From Climacium dendroides (lineage: Eukaryota > Streptophyta > Bryopsida > Hypnales > Climaciaceae), in contig OX467087.1 in assembly GCA_950106755.1 (NCBI GenBank), positions 8,622,047 through 8,686,046 on the forward strand: a stretch of 64,000 bases of DNA, written 5' to 3'. A program made the position numbers and the translations under genes. The notes below the pieces were generated by a model. That model was not told the origin of the DNA. It made no database searches and saw nothing but the letters and a program-made list of their open reading frames with translations. The first letter of the stretch is position 1. Every line of letters starts with the position of its first letter. This document shows, in pieces, positions 34,512 through 47,505 of this stretch.

Positions 34512-35029
34512 AGGGATCTAAACTTCACTTTGTTACAAGGTCAATTTTGGACTATTCATAGCAATGATTTTTGTTCTAAAGTTACTTACCTAAATGATTG
34601 AAGGGGTGTTTTTTCAACTTTTATGAATTCAAGGCAAGTAATTGCACTTTCAATTTTTCAATCTTATAGTTGAATTTTGCACATAGATGCATATGAGGAT
34701 TGTCTAATTTGAATACAAGACAAATTTCATAGAATTTGGATTGATGGTTACATAGTTCACCATGATGGTCTACACTATAATAGACACCTATGGTGAAATT
34801 TTTAGATTATTTGAACTTTGTTTACATATCATATGAATTTTTGTCACAAGACAAAATCAATAATGGATTTCTGATACCTCAAATCTCTTGATTGTGGTAA
34901 ATAAATTGTGCACCTACTCAATTTAGGATTCCTAAAAGCAAGACTTGCATTTCATTCATGACAATCTTGCAACAACTCTTGAAGAAGTAACTCCAATCAT
35001 TTTATAGGTTGGTGTAATTTTAGGGCTTG
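34512..35029. other. AT-rich spacer
   Basis: Nothing recognised. Confidence 0.45.
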
Positions 35030-35300
35030 TTCATTTTGGGTTCTACAATTATGGTGATAGAGTGACACCAAAACTAAATACATTTGTTAGGAGGAAGGCT
35101 ATATTATATTTAGATAAATAAATTTATAATGTACTAAGGAAGGAAAAAAGGAATATAGAGTTGTAGTGGTGTTGAATAATGACATAGAAGTAAGTGGATG
35201 GTTTATTGGATGAATTGTTAAGGGGGGTTGTTGAAAAGGACGGGTAGACTTTGGTTGTTTTCGAAGCACCTTTTGTATAGTAGTATGTATGTGTAATACT
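35030..35300 (+). repeat. Diverged dispersed repeat, member 1
   Basis: Resembles 45205-45540 and 52430-52740. All three have a GTGACACCAAAACTACATAC-like start, then TTGTTAGGAGGAAGGCTAT-like text, a long A/T stretch, and a G-rich AGGGGG...GAAAAGGAC...TTGGTTGTTTTC end. No coding capacity. Probably old transposon debris. Confidence 0.5.
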
Positions 35301-36043
35301 TAATTGGGAGGGAGCTTCATACACATTGACAGGGAGCTTCATAAATATGTCTTAGAAAAGTTACATTTTAGTCAAAATGTTGAAAAGGTGAAAAAAAAGA
35401 TCGCTACAATGACAAAAGCCCTTGGACACTGTTTTAGAAGGTATATAATTTTTTGACTAGGGAAATCCCTTTTTGGAATGTAAAAATTATTTTTTTAAAG
35501 CTCCTTGTAAAATGAACAGTGCAAGAATGACAACTAAGTTTAGTTTTTTGTTGCCCAAGTTAAAGAAAAGTGTCAAACCACAATAGGCAAGGCCAAATTT
35601 CAAGATTTTTGACATAATTCTTTTTGCCAAAGGTGGTAGGGCTATTCTAGAGATGATTGCTCTTAATTGCAAACAAAGTGGCATCCATATGCTCATCAAC
35701 TAAATTTTTATTCACCAATTCAAGCCCTTTTTCAAAAACTATCCACCCAAGTATCTTGCAACCAATTTCATGTACAATAACAATTCATGTCTAATTCATG
35801 CCAAATTAGTGTCTTCTCACATTGTCCACCCTCTTACCTTCCAATCAATATGCTCATCAAACTATTTTCAACTACAACTACAATGAAAAAGCCAAATAGA
35901 TTGCAACACCCACAACTACAAGGCAAATGTCATCACTTTGTTCATGGCTATAGGCTTATCCTTCAACAATTAAGGATTTTATGTGCCATCCATATGTATC
36001 TATGAATTGAATGAAGGAGTTGTATTTGGTTTTAGAGGTGATA
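35301..36043. other. AT-rich spacer
   Basis: Short frames only, no motif. Confidence 0.4.
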
Positions 36044-36300
36044 AGGTAGACAAGCCTATTACTATGCAAACTAGCAATCTAAATATCTTGGAGTCAAATC
36101 CAAGAGGGGTACATATTTTTCAGAGCAGTGCACTTATTTCACAAATCAAACCCAAGTGGAATTATAATTTTCCAATTAAAATTGTAACTTCTGTGAATAT
36201 TTGAAGTGGTCTACCTTGAAATTACAAAACCATTCATATAAACAATGAACATTCTATAAACAACCCATAATTGCTTTCCCATGTATTCAATGGCACTTAT
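36044..36300 (+). repeat. Dispersed repeat, sister of 43638-43910
   Basis: Both start TA then AGGTAGACAAG and share TTTGACAAATCAAACCCAAG-like text (CAAATCAAACCCAAGTGGAA exact), AATTAAAATTGTAA, TTGAAATTACAAAA and CATGTATYCAATGG. In this copy an inverted AGGTAGACC tip lies at 36216, so a short TA-flanked MITE may make up its first 173 bp. Confidence 0.75.
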
Positions 36301-37375
36301 GGAGGTTCAAGATGCCATACATTGTCCCAAAGCGAAAAGGAGGCTAAATTGATCCTATCTTCAACACATACACTCCGAATTTCCAATAATTCAAATGATC
36401 AAGGCTAAAAATGGAAAGAACGAAGGAAATCTCGCACTTTGAAGTTGTGCGCTGAACACGCTTAAGACTTCCTTACATGCTCACTTGTTGGGCAAGTTTA
36501 CTACTAATTCAAGCAAGAAGACAAAAGCAACTCTATCGATTGTTTTGCCTGGGCAAGTGGGCAAGTTGAAATTTCACCAATACCAATGGACAACCTCATT
36601 GGTGGAGACTAGTGCATGTAATATGTGAATTTTTTATTGTTTCCCCCCACCCATTGGGGCCAGATGAAAGTGCAATGCTTATTTTTCCCTATAGCACTTG
36701 CTGTGCAATTCCCCCCATGACCGATACATGTAAGGAGGCCCTTAGTCCCTCAAGATCTGGACAGAAGGCAGGGAATGAATTGGGAGGTGTGGAGCAACAG
36801 GGCCTCCCAATTGCAAGATTCTCGGCAATTGGAAGATCGGGCAATTCCTGGAACAGAGCAACTACTTCCTATCCAAGCGGATTCAAGTGCAACCAATCAA
36901 GACAATTCATTCAAGACCTTTTGCAAGGAATGCACTGGATCAGATAGAAATTGCGGGTAGAAAACAGTTCTTTGGGCTCATCACGACCTTGAATCGTCCA
37001 AAACAAGATGTGCACATCGGTTAACATGAACATCTGATTCTGGTTTGAGTGATCCCTAAGTTCTCGAGGAAGACAACATTTGCATTCCAGGAATTGAAAG
37101 GAAAGAAAAGTGATAGACTCTCACAACAAGAGCAAACTCTTGGTCCAACTCTTGATAATCTCAAAGCTGTAGGAAGAAAGTTCGTGACAAAAGAAAATCA
37201 TTTAATTGAAACAATCATCGGTCTACAAATAAGTCTAGTCTCAGAACAAATAAACGAAAAGCTTGCACTCTGAAAAGTACAATTATGCCAAATTTAGTGT
37301 ATAAAACTCTCTTCTCCAACACACACACCTCTAGCAATGAAACAGTAATGGTAACCTTTACAAAACTTAATCAAC
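36301..37375. other. 3' side of the thioesterase gene
   Basis: GC-richer at 36600-36960. Short plus-strand frames there (36612-36947, 36775-36960) carry no domain. The stretch next to 37375 should hold the 3' untranslated end of the minus-strand thioesterase gene. Confidence 0.4.
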
Positions 37376-40300
37376 TCAAATTTCCGACCGTGAATGAACA
37401 CTAGGTGAGCGACTCGTAAGATATGGAACAACATACTCTTTGAGCTCCAAATCATCTATTCTTAAATGATCACCAGGAAAAGAAATATATTTCACCCGGC
37501 CAGCTTCGTCCAAAGCTCTAAGACCAATCCAGTCCTCTTTGTACAAATCCGTCTGCATCACAAAAGCAGTTTCGTAAACAAATGTTTAATGACACATTCT
37601 ACACACGAATTTACTGGACTGCTATCGCCATCACAAGACATTGAACATGTACATCATTTAAGACCCACGAAGAGTAGCCAGAAATTAAACTAAAAACACA
37701 CAAAGATGGCAACCTAGATTCAGTTAAAGTTAGCAGTAAATACTCAAAAGTTCACTGCCCTTGTAACGCTCACTGCTAACTTTTGCTTTCATGAAATCTG
37801 AGTTTGAAATGCGCTTGCCTCTTCAGGAGCTTGCACGGTACTGAAATCGTTGTCAGCATAGAAACCGAACCAAGCTGTTTGAGGAGGAATCAAGATAGCA
37901 TCCTCCTGGAACTGAAACACCAGTCATTGATTACCAAGTACATCAGCACATATACAAATCCATCCAAAAAAACCCGTTTGTCATTTGCATATGTACATAA
38001 TATGCCGACTGCAATTGAGGTGAACAAGACATTCCTCCTGGATATGCAAGCTACTCCCTCTCCCTCTGTCCCATAATACTAGTCCCTTTTGTTTTTTTCA
38101 TTTGTCCCCAATTACTTGTCCCTTACTTCAGACCTGATTTAGGGTTGCAGATCATTTCTTTTGTTTTTAGAGTTAACTAATGAAATAAAGTACAAGAAGT
38201 TTAGTTTATTATCTACATCACAAATTGAAAAAATTCTAAAGACTGAATTCTTAGTAGCAATTTGAAGACCAAAAGACATTGAGCTTTTCATTTGAATCTA
38301 TTGAATTCCAAGTTGTTCTTGTGCAGATCTAACACGGAGAAGGCAAGGTAGTTGCATAGAGAGTCTTCCTTCTCTATAAAGTTTTTTCTTATTTATGTGT
38401 GAGACTTTGTATCGCAACCTCCTACTTTCTTCTAATCTTTCATTGATTGCAATTAATATCCATGTCCACTTGTTTTGCAATTGAGGACCCATTGCATATT
38501 CACAATAGAATCATTTGATTGTAACATGCATTAAAAAATTGTTGCCAAATGCTTAATACTTTCATTGATACAAAAAGGGACTAGTATTATAAGACAGTAC
38601 TCAGTATTGAGTTACACGAGCAAGAAATCAAGTATTTTGTATGTGGTCATCTTTTTATCACTTTTATCTCATCATCTACATGTGAAAAGATACTAGATTC
38701 TATGCAAAACAGAGAACGCAAAGACAGTATTAAGTAAAGAAGAGACCCACCATAATCAGCACTAGCTGATTGAGACTTTCCAATCTCTTTTTATAGGTCT
38801 CGTTACGGTTTGAAGGGATCTCATTGTTTAGTTTCGGTAGAAACAAAGAACCCTTGTAATAAGCAGCCAAATCCTACACAATTCACGTCATAAAATTAAG
38901 TCCACAGGATGACATTAAAATAGTTCTCTTGTAGTTTAGACATCTATGAGTCATCAAAACATGAAATTCTATAGATTTCTTGAACCTACAGGAACCTTAA
39001 TAATAGCGGTTAAATCACACCACAGCTTAAGCAACGGAGTTTGCAGATCGGACTTTAGAAGTTCGCCTGTCATTCGAATAGAACGACTTGGATCAAACTA
39101 AGCCTTCTGGAGCATGTACATCACACCAGACGTAATAGTAACGGTTGCGGGAGAGCCAACTTCAAGAGGAAAAAGCTTTAAAGGCTACAAGGTGCTGTTG
39201 CTTACATTTGGAATTTTTACGTAGCCGCTTGGAGCAAGATGGTTCTGCAGGCATAGCATGAGCTCAGAACTACTCTTTCAATTCACAACACTGAAAGTCT
39301 ATAGACTTTCTACCTCATTATCTGAGCCTTCAGAAACTGGAATGCATATGAAACAAAACGAAGCCTGGAAAAAAAGATTCATGAGAAGGAAGGTGGAAAT
39401 TTTCGAACCTGTACAAATGGTGAATATACACCAAGTCGAATCAGCGAGTCGAACAATTTACAGACAGACGTGAGCTGTACATTCCCAACCCCGGTCTCCT
39501 TTTTAGATTGGTAAGCCAAATGATTACTGAGGGTATATAAAAATATTATCACTACTATAATCTCGACTATGCGCTAATAATCACGAGATTAAAACCTGCG
39601 CATCAAGCACTGCACTCAAACTACTTAGTGTTCGCAACTTACCGAACACCCAGGCACTGAGGCTGTTCCTGCATGGGGTCCTCCCAAGGATACAAAGTTA
39701 TTGACCTGTGCACATTAGTGAAAATTAGTAGAGCCTAATGGAGCTTCCAAACAGCTGCATGGAACTTATTCAGAAATCTGACTGACTGCATCTAGAAGTG
39801 ATCAAGTACTATCATTTACAAAAGTTTCTACAACAGTAGGAATTGCAGGAAGAGCGTTCAATATAGCTAGTGTTACAAAATTAAGATTTAAAATATTTCA
39901 CAATTAGATAAATTGAGCCAATTTAAGCATAACTACTTAAATGTACCTTTAGAGAAGATGAAAGGCAATCATGCACTGCCAGAAAATCAAATGGCACAAG
40001 ATACAAGGCAGTGAAAAATATAAGAGATTTTGAGGTGAAAATTATAAGCTTACAGGTGGTCCATCGTCACAAAATTCAATCACAGCTCGGGCAATCACAT
40101 TTCCCTGCACGCAGTTTATTGATAGTTACTAAAAGATGTTGAAAACCTAATGCTACTACAAATCAAGCATTGGAGGGTCACATGCACAATTTCCACAAAC
40201 TTCAATCACCTGTGATAAACCGACCATGTTGTAACCGTCTTTCAGCCCTGGGATCTTTTTCACCTACTCAAATGAACAAGTAAAGCCACCTCAGAATAGA

Positions 40301-42389
40301 ATAGGGTCACGCCCAATGATTCGATTATCTGATCTCCCACTTGCATACTGAGGTAATCGTATTCAAAGACCACGAGCAGCAAATCCAATATAGAGAGGCA
40401 AGATTTCAAACGCCACGTTTGCACGAATGCGCCACATTCATCCCGACGAAGGAAGTCACTTTTGCGTATACCTGCTCACACACAAGGTCGGCCTGGGTCC
40501 CCACCCCGAAAGTTAACAATCAGTACCAGAGTCTTCCAATTATTCACTAGTCCCGAAGAAAAGTGGAACTCTGGTCACCCCGCAGATATACATATAATGC
40601 ATACACAAGTTTAAAAGCTATTCACCTGCTTGTCAAGTCGCATAAAAAATGAGTCACCTGCTCCATTTCCTATCTCTCTGCGAAGGAAAAGTATCAGAAG
40701 AGGCGAAATGCCATTGACTGTGTTAGTCTGCACTACTAATCGTCTACTGGTTTAACAAAATCTAAAAGTATTTCAAGAGCCTGCTGACGAGCCAAAACCC
40801 CTTTTCTAAGTAGCTCCGACTGGCCACGATATAAAGCGTGCATGCCCTGCTCGTCATGCCCTAAACTCGTTCTATAAAATGTAGCATTGCCGTCAATAAA
40901 GCTTCAGTTACAAGATCGTGCCTACGTGATATGCTTCACCGTAGATGAATTTTCCACACACCACTGAGCAGAAGGTTACCATGCTTGCCATTTTCGCAGA
41001 TTAAAGGATATCTCTGCGTTTAGAACCAAGCACAGTGCCATGAATGTCATCGACAATATGTATGACCACGAGTACTTACATGCAGAACCCTATGGCTCCA
41101 GACATATTGATGAGGATCTGGGTGAACTCGTACAGCCCTTGGTTCTTGCATTCGTCTCCAATGCCTGTTCAAACACATCAATCGTCAGCCCGCGATCAAA
41201 CAATTCAAATCCATAGCCTTTCACAGAATCATTGATAAAACTATTAACTAAGGTCTCGGAACATCCAAATAGAGTCAGAAACATAAAAGATGTTGACGCA
41301 AAGCAAGAATGGCATACGAGCCTCTTTGATTTTGTTTTATGCAAAGATTAGAAAAACAAGAGCCCTAAATGTCGTCACCGCCATTCACTTAGGGCACCAA
41401 TGCACACTTCAAACTAGAAAGAAGGTAAAGCAGCCCATTGCGGTCACCTAGGAAATGACCCATTGTGGGGTTTTTTTAGTATGTGAGATGTGGGTTACAA
41501 TGCATGTCTTACATGACAGTAATGGAGTGAACAGTGACCCCATTAGGAACTTCTAACTTTTCAGTGTGAATTCATTGTAAAAATTGATTTTTAGGCCTTC
41601 CATGATGAAAAATATTGTGACTGCATTAGGTAGTAAGATTAGGTAGTAAGATGAGCATTATGGATTCAGATTTTGTCGGTTATGAGGTAGCCCCCAGACT
41701 CTTTTGGGCTGAACACTTCAAAAATTCCTAACAAATTCATACTTTGTCAAAAGAATATAATTTCAATTGCACTTGCACTTGCTGTTTCTCACACTTGTAC
41801 TAATGTGGGAAAAAAATTGAAAAATTTCAGCAACAAGTGATGTCAAACTCCTCACTCTGACCACAATGAGCTGTTTTACCTTAGTTGCACATCAAGGCCA
41901 GATTGCCTCAATGGATAATCAACCTTATTAATTACTTCATCAACTTCGTGATTTGCGAGAGATATCACCCAATGCACAAATTAATTCCACCATGCCTACA
42001 ACAACTGGGAAAACAAGCCAAAGCGCTTCATATTGCAGGCTTGAGCATACGAGAAACAACGCGGTCAAGCATCCCAAAATTATTAGACGTTCACACAAGA
42101 ATCCCCAAGCGCACCACCAATCCCGACGACAGATCAATTTATCCACGCAAACAATCACAAGTAGACGACCTAAAGGTAAAAGTCACTCCACACGTGAAAT
42201 TAATCAAGACGAGACAAGTAGCAGGATCTTAAATGATTCAGGCCTGAACTCACCGTGCAGGACGATGAATGGCAATGGCTTCTCGGCCTCGGAGGCAACA
42301 AAGAGCGCGGGCAGCAGCAAAGAAGCCGCAAGGCAAAATCGCAGCAGCGTAGGCTTCCGCTCCACGCAGTCCATCACAGTAGCTCCCAT
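37376..42389 (-). CDS. PPT1: Palmitoyl-protein thioesterase, 12 exons
   Basis: Removes fatty-acyl groups from cysteines of S-acylated proteins, normally in lysosome/vacuole. Exons from 5' to 3': 42389-42254, 41164-41080, 40677-40626, 40492-40472, 40263-40210, 40104-40054, 39705-39643, 39474-39409, 39244-39206, 38873-38751, 37911-37819, 37552-37376. They join in frame to 960 bp (319 residues plus stop). A signal-peptide-like hydrophobic stretch covers about 15-32, then LPFIVLHGIGDEC. The nucleophile is Ser115 in GLSQGN (exons 5/6). Asp234 (FQEDAIL) and His290 (FPGDHL) complete the triad, matching the human S115/D233/H289 arrangement, and SLGGPHAG and WFGFY are also conserved. Exon 4 is 21 nt. 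Intron 11 has a GC donor (GAG/GCAAGC), and no usable GT precedes the next stop. Intron 10 holds a MITE. ATG 42389 chosen; the same frame extends upstream only from a TTG. Confidence 0.92.
38054..38604. mobile_element. Stowaway/mariner-like MITE in a thioesterase intron
   Basis: The left end reads CTCCCTCTCCCTCTGTCCCA then TAATACTAGTCCCTTTT. The right end, inverted, reads CTGTCTTATAATACTAGTCC then CTTTTTG. TA is found outside both ends, though the exact outer bases are uncertain by several positions. The start matches the CTCCCTCYGTCCC ends common among plant Stowaway elements. It lies wholly between exons 10 and 11 of the minus-strand gene. Confidence 0.75.
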
Positions 42390-43637
42390 GGCCGCCCTGA
42401 ACACTTGTTTCAATCCAATGCGGTTCCTTCAAACCAGCTAGCAGACCTAACTTCCGAACGGACGTTCAATATCCTCTGCAAAAACATCCGCAGGGACCGA
42501 CCTTCAAAGGCGTAGAAGCACAAATCCGTAATACGAGTGCGGAATTTGACTATGCTGTCTGTGATGAAAGAAATCTCTGCGATACATGAATCCGAGGTAG
42601 AAGAAATTGCATAAGCTCCGAGAATTAGGGCCAGTCTTGGCATTTCCGACTTAGAATTGGCGAGCTGCACCGCGTTTCAATCGGGCGTTTCAAGCAGGCG
42701 GGGGGGCACTTGTTGGTCGGCCGATGAGCTAGCGAGAGAGATGATGTTCCCCGTCCCCAAATCTCATTCTCACGTTCCCGTCTTATGTTAGGAACCCTTT
42801 TGTTAGCGGTAGTCACACCTCCTCCTAGAACCAAATTTTCTTGAAGAATATAAGTTTGGTGAGAGAAAAGAGGGGTCCATGGGAAGCTGTTGAGCAAGAA
42901 GATGTGACACCCCTTTTGAATGTCAGCACCATGGTTTTCTTGGAGAATTGATTAGATTCACTATCATAAATGTGCACAAGTGGCACACGCAACATAGAAG
43001 TCGGATCAAACTTGGGGTGTAAGAAAGTACACACGTGTCAAACAAGGTAAAAGTGACATAAAGAGGAGTGAAAAATCCTCCATGGAAATCACCTTCAACC
43101 CATATCTTCACCTCTGGAGGAGAAGAACAACACTTCAAAAAACTCAGAGATTGAGAGCTCTAGAAGCCACGTACAACCACACAAAGAGCACCATATCTCA
43201 ATTCTATGTGAATCATCCATAAAAGGTGTGACTATTTGTTACACTATGATGTAGGAATTCCACGTCCTCAATGGAGCAGCTCCCAATTTTGAACCCTGAT
43301 TCAATCATTGGCGGAGAGCACGGAGAGTGCAGAAGTGCAAAAGTGATGATGTTGTTGAGGAAACAACATGATTTGTCGCTCTTACAAAAAACAATGTGAC
43401 CTAATGATGTCATGAAAAGTGCTCCAAAGAAAGCTGCAAAACCTAAATTCTCTTCCAGATGCTCGGATCACGAGGTTTGATCGACTGTTCCGAAACACCC
43501 GTTTTTCACTTTGTCGGGCTGAATTGCAGGTCTCTCCCACAGAATTTGCGATGTCCAAGAATTTCGAAATTTTTTGGGGAGCAAGAAATCAGTTTGCCCT
43601 TGCACTCACAATCACTGCACTTCCAGAGAAACAACTA
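42390..43637. other. Upstream of the thioesterase gene, unassigned
   Basis: The first 300 bases are GC-rich and likely hold the promoter and 5' leader of the minus-strand gene. Beyond, several short frames on both strands lack any motif. Confidence 0.45.
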
Positions 43638-43910
43638 AGGTAGACAAGTCTATTAACTTACCACCCTGATTAACAATCTGAATACAGTCTTGGGTACAAC
43701 TGAACTGCAAAAGGGGCACATAGTTTTGAAAGGTGTGCGCTTGTTTGACAAATCAAACCCAAGTGGAATTACAATTTTTCGATTAAAATTGTAATTTATG
43801 TGAATTTCTGAAGTGATTTGTCCTGAAATTACAAAAGTGCTCTCAGAGTGAAGTCATAAACATCTTATAGACAACTCATAATAGCCATTCCATGTATCCA
43901 ATGGTAATCA
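43638..43910 (+). repeat. Dispersed repeat, sister of 36044-36300
   Basis: Same orientation as the sister copy. Its right MITE-like tip has decayed (GATTTGTCCTGA where the other has GGTCTACCTTGA). Homology continues to about 43910, past that tip, so the repeated unit is larger than the short MITE. Confidence 0.7.
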
Positions 43911-44375
43911 TGTGTTCATCATTAAAGAATTGACACATTATCCCTTGTTGTTATTAATGCAATGATTTTGTTTGAAAATGAATGGATTTGGATGAATTTT
44001 TGTGTGGAATAGGGGCCAAAAGTAGGATGATAGAATTAGGCAACTTTTGGAAGTGGGCTAGCCTACCTTACATAACATTCAGTAGCCTTCATGTCCACTT
44101 CTTTCCTTCAAAAATGCACCCTACTCATTACATTGAGCCTCCTCGTGTTGAATATTCCACACCATCTATTATAGAACCAAGGCAATGATAGTGCATGCTC
44201 TTGAATATTAAATATAGCTTGCAATGCAATGGACTCTTCAAAACAACTCAAAAAGATGAATTTGGATAGTTGAATTAGTCAATACTACGGCAATCCAAGG
44301 ATGATGGTGATGGTGATAATCATCAACATTATAATATGAGTAATATGAACTCCAACCATATTAGGTTGGCTTGAA
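43911..44375. other. AT-rich spacer
   Basis: A 68-residue frame at 43982-44188 has no motif. A GATGGTGATGGTGATAAT simple repeat lies near 44304. Confidence 0.4.
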
Positions 44376-44379
44376 TTAA

Positions 44380-45192
44380 CCCTTAAATGCCTGAGTGACC
44401 ATATATGGTCGATCTAAAATTTCAAGCTCATTTTGGTGCAGGCAGTTAAATTGCTTTGATCGTTTTAAAATTTGGGGGGGGCAATTTCGAAGGTTAACTA
44501 TTGAAAACTTTCATTTTTCATTGAAAAAGGTACATGTTTGATTGTTGAAAGGTCTCCAAACCCATATATGTCCATTAGAGGAAGAGTAAAGCTTGCTAAT
44601 TTTTCTTCATTTTCTAACTTTGATCAAAGTTTGTCAATTTCACTTGATTCAAGATCTAAAAACTTGTACTTATCCATTTGCTTTGAGAATGGTCCCAATG
44701 AAAAGAGTAAAGTGTTTTCATGATTTTCACCATTGAAAATTTAAACATGCAAGTGGTGATTTGGAGTTATTTATGATTTATACTGATAAAAATATTGCAT
44801 CTCAACAATTGCAAAGTGGATTGTGTAATGAATTTAATAGTTTTTTTTGTGAAATTAAGTTTTTTGAAAGGGCATTTTAGTGTGCTAACACAATTTGTAG
44901 TTGTTCATGTCACCTCTAATCCCAAAAAACTTTTATATGCAAATTTTTGAAACATTGTAGGGAGGGGCAATATCAGCTAAAAATATAAAATTTACATTTA
45001 TCTTGTTATAATCTCACAACTCGTATGAAAATTTTCACTCAAAATTAGTATGTATACTAATAAGCAAGCTCTTTAAACATCTATATGGTTAGATTTTGAA
45101 AAAAAAAACAATTTGCTTCAATGGAGATAACTAAAGCCCATATCTTTTTTTCATAGTCAAAACACACTTGAAAAGGCTTAGGCATTTAGGGG
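44380..45192. mobile_element. TTAA-flanked element, 813 bp
   Basis: TTAA at 44376-44379 and 45193-45196. Tips CCCTTAAATGCCT and, inverted, CCCCTAAATGCCT differ at one of 13 positions. The AT-rich interior has no transposase. The TTAA target and the CCC-starting tips are features of piggyBac-type elements. Confidence 0.78.
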
Positions 45193-45204
45193 TTAAGAAT
45201 CTAT

Positions 45205-45540
45205 TTGTTTTAGGTCCCATGTTATGCTAGGGATAAATCCAAGTGACACAAAGACTACATACCTTTGTTAGAAGATAGATTCTATGCTATTTATTTATTA
45301 TAAAGTAAATGTTTATATGTCATGTCAATGTTTTAGAGAGGAGAGATATAAGATATGAGGGTTTGTATTAGATGATGGAAATAGTTAGATAGGGGGGAGA
45401 AAGAGGTGCAAGGAGGTATGAGTATTGAAATGGAATGATGCAAAGACATGATTGTTTTTTTAGTGATGATGTTGTTAAAAGGTTAGATGATTGTGTTGTA
45501 AAGTTCGAGGGGAGGGAGGAGTTTTGTTGGAGTGCTTGGT
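45205..45540 (+). repeat. Diverged dispersed repeat, member 2
   Basis: Aligns loosely with 35030-35300 and 52430-52740: GTGACACAAAGACTACATAC, TTTGTTAGAAG, a long A/T stretch and a G-rich end with TTGGTTGTTTTCTAATTTG. It sits immediately after the TTAA element at 44380-45192. Confidence 0.45.
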
Positions 45541-47505
45541 TGTTTTCTAATTTGCATTTATGTATAAGTATAGAGGTGGAATATTTGATGGCAATGCTAT
45601 CGATGTTATATAAGGTTTGTTTTATAGATGTTAGTTTTAGTAGATTTCTTTTTTTCTTCTAAAATTTTGAAAGATGAAATATGTGTGATTCCTTCGATAT
45701 TCATTATAATGACTATTTGAAGGGGGGTATTTTGCAAGTTTGGTTGCAATAGATCTAGAGTTTGTAGAGAAATGTTTGTTGTATAATGTGAATTTGATGA
45801 AATGGATATCATATTGTTTGCTTGGGGTTGTTGGTGGAGAAGTTTGCATATAAGTTATAGGGAGGGGTGAAGATTAAAAACTCAAGGGAGGAGGAGAACC
45901 ATTGATTCCACTTCACTATCTCCTTGGTTATCAAATATCATGTGTGAGGGTGAAATTTATACATAAATTAAGTATTTTTTTTAATGTCTAAAGTTCTAAA
46001 TTATTATAAATAAAATGTTTGAAAAGGATAGTGAAAATTTTCTTCCATATTGCCTAATTTTTGAAATATTTTAAAATTATATTAGAAATCATAGAAATTG
46101 TACATATTAGAAATTATAGACAGTGTAGACATTCTCAAGTGTAAGACTCTAAAACACAACAACAATAAATTAGCAGCAACCAAAACAAGAACGATAATTT
46201 GGGCACATTGAGTGGTGAGATTGCATGTAGTGACTGTGCAAGACTTAAAGGCCGGCTTTCTGAAGTGCAAGAACAATGTCCATGAAGATCATTGCTTTCC
46301 AGACTCACACAGTATCAACACGTGTGACGAAGGTACAACAGAAGCTCAACTTCTCATAAATTATTGCCATGTTTGCAATTTTGCATAGTACTTGAATCCA
46401 TTCAGAGGCTGACAAGGTAAGTGTGACTGAGAGTGCAAGAAGAATCATACCTTCTCCTTGGTCACTGTTGAAGGTCATGTTGGCGGTGTCCTGAGGGAGT
46501 TCTAAGAGGGGTCCATGTCAACTTCAAGGTGACAACCCTATGCGCCCAAAATGCAACACATCCTGCAATTTAACAATGGCAAAGAACTAGCACAGAAAAA
46601 ATACAAAATACAAGTACTGATGTACATGTGCTGTAGTAGACAGTCAATTCTGCACTATAGAGCACCTTGTCAGATTCAATGAACTCTTGAAAAAGGTCGA
46701 AGGTTCACTCTGGGACAGGCCCAGCAGCCACAATAGCCGGCAGTTGTAATGAAAGTGCTACCATAAATTGATCATTTTGCCCACAGCTCCGACCTCCGAA
46801 GCGCTTGCCTAACTTCTCTGAAATCTTCATTTCTTTGCATTTACAGTGGTATAGAGCACTGTAGGTAGCACCGCTGTAGCACTAGTGCTAGTCTGCCAAC
46901 TCGGATTCCACCGCAGCTGCAGCCCCTTGTAATGCCACATGTGAGATCTATAAAATCTTCATCGAGAGTAAAAACTTAAAGCATTTGAAAGTCAATTAGT
47001 GTGGTTAACACTAAATTTTATTATTAGTATCGTGATATGCGTTCCCCACAAGTCGAACCCCATCGCGTGCAATAGTCGATCAAACAGCAAGACCTATTCT
47101 AATCGGCAAAAGATGACCTAATAATATGTGTGAAAATTAATACGGAGTACTAAAACAGGCATGTTACGTGGAACGGTCGCTAAACATCGAAAAACAGTGG
47201 CATACAGATGAGACATACAGAATGTAAACGACAGGTGCATTAATCGTTCAGTGTAATGGCAAATCTGTATGATTTCATTAACGTGAAATTAATCTCAGCC
47301 AGGGTATAGAGTGGAGGAATAACATTAGTGCGTGCCGACAGAATCGGCACTTATTACCCTACAGTACCGTCCAACGTCTTCATACACTCGACTAGAGTAC
47401 CCTCGCTTTTCAGACCAAATCAAAAAATCATATATCCTACTCTTCGGACCAAAAATTGGAGTCCCCTTTGTCATACAAAGGAAGCTAATAGTGAGGGTAT
47501 GAAAC
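45541..47505. other. Spacer with an exon-like block, no gene called
   Basis: AT-rich to about 46080, then GC-richer. On the minus strand 46562-46452 is bounded by TTGCAG and GTATGA, like an exon, but its frames contain stops. A perfect 14-bp palindrome, TAGCACTAGTGCTA, is at 46877-46890. The last part should include the 3' end of the malate dehydrogenase transcript. Confidence 0.4.

Noticed and set aside
35983..36204. 73-residue frame with GFRGDKVDK resembling part of the DDE transposase
   Set aside because: The match is a few residues only, and the DNA belongs to a non-coding repeat whose sister at 43638 has no such frame.
40949..41022. Possible extra thioesterase exon encoding ICENGKHG
   Set aside because: It can be spliced after exon 2, but the block at 40626-40677 (IEIGNGAGDSFF) fits the family far better and keeps the frame.
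47040..47070. Another GGTTCGAC-like tRNA-type word
   Set aside because: No cloverleaf could be formed around it.
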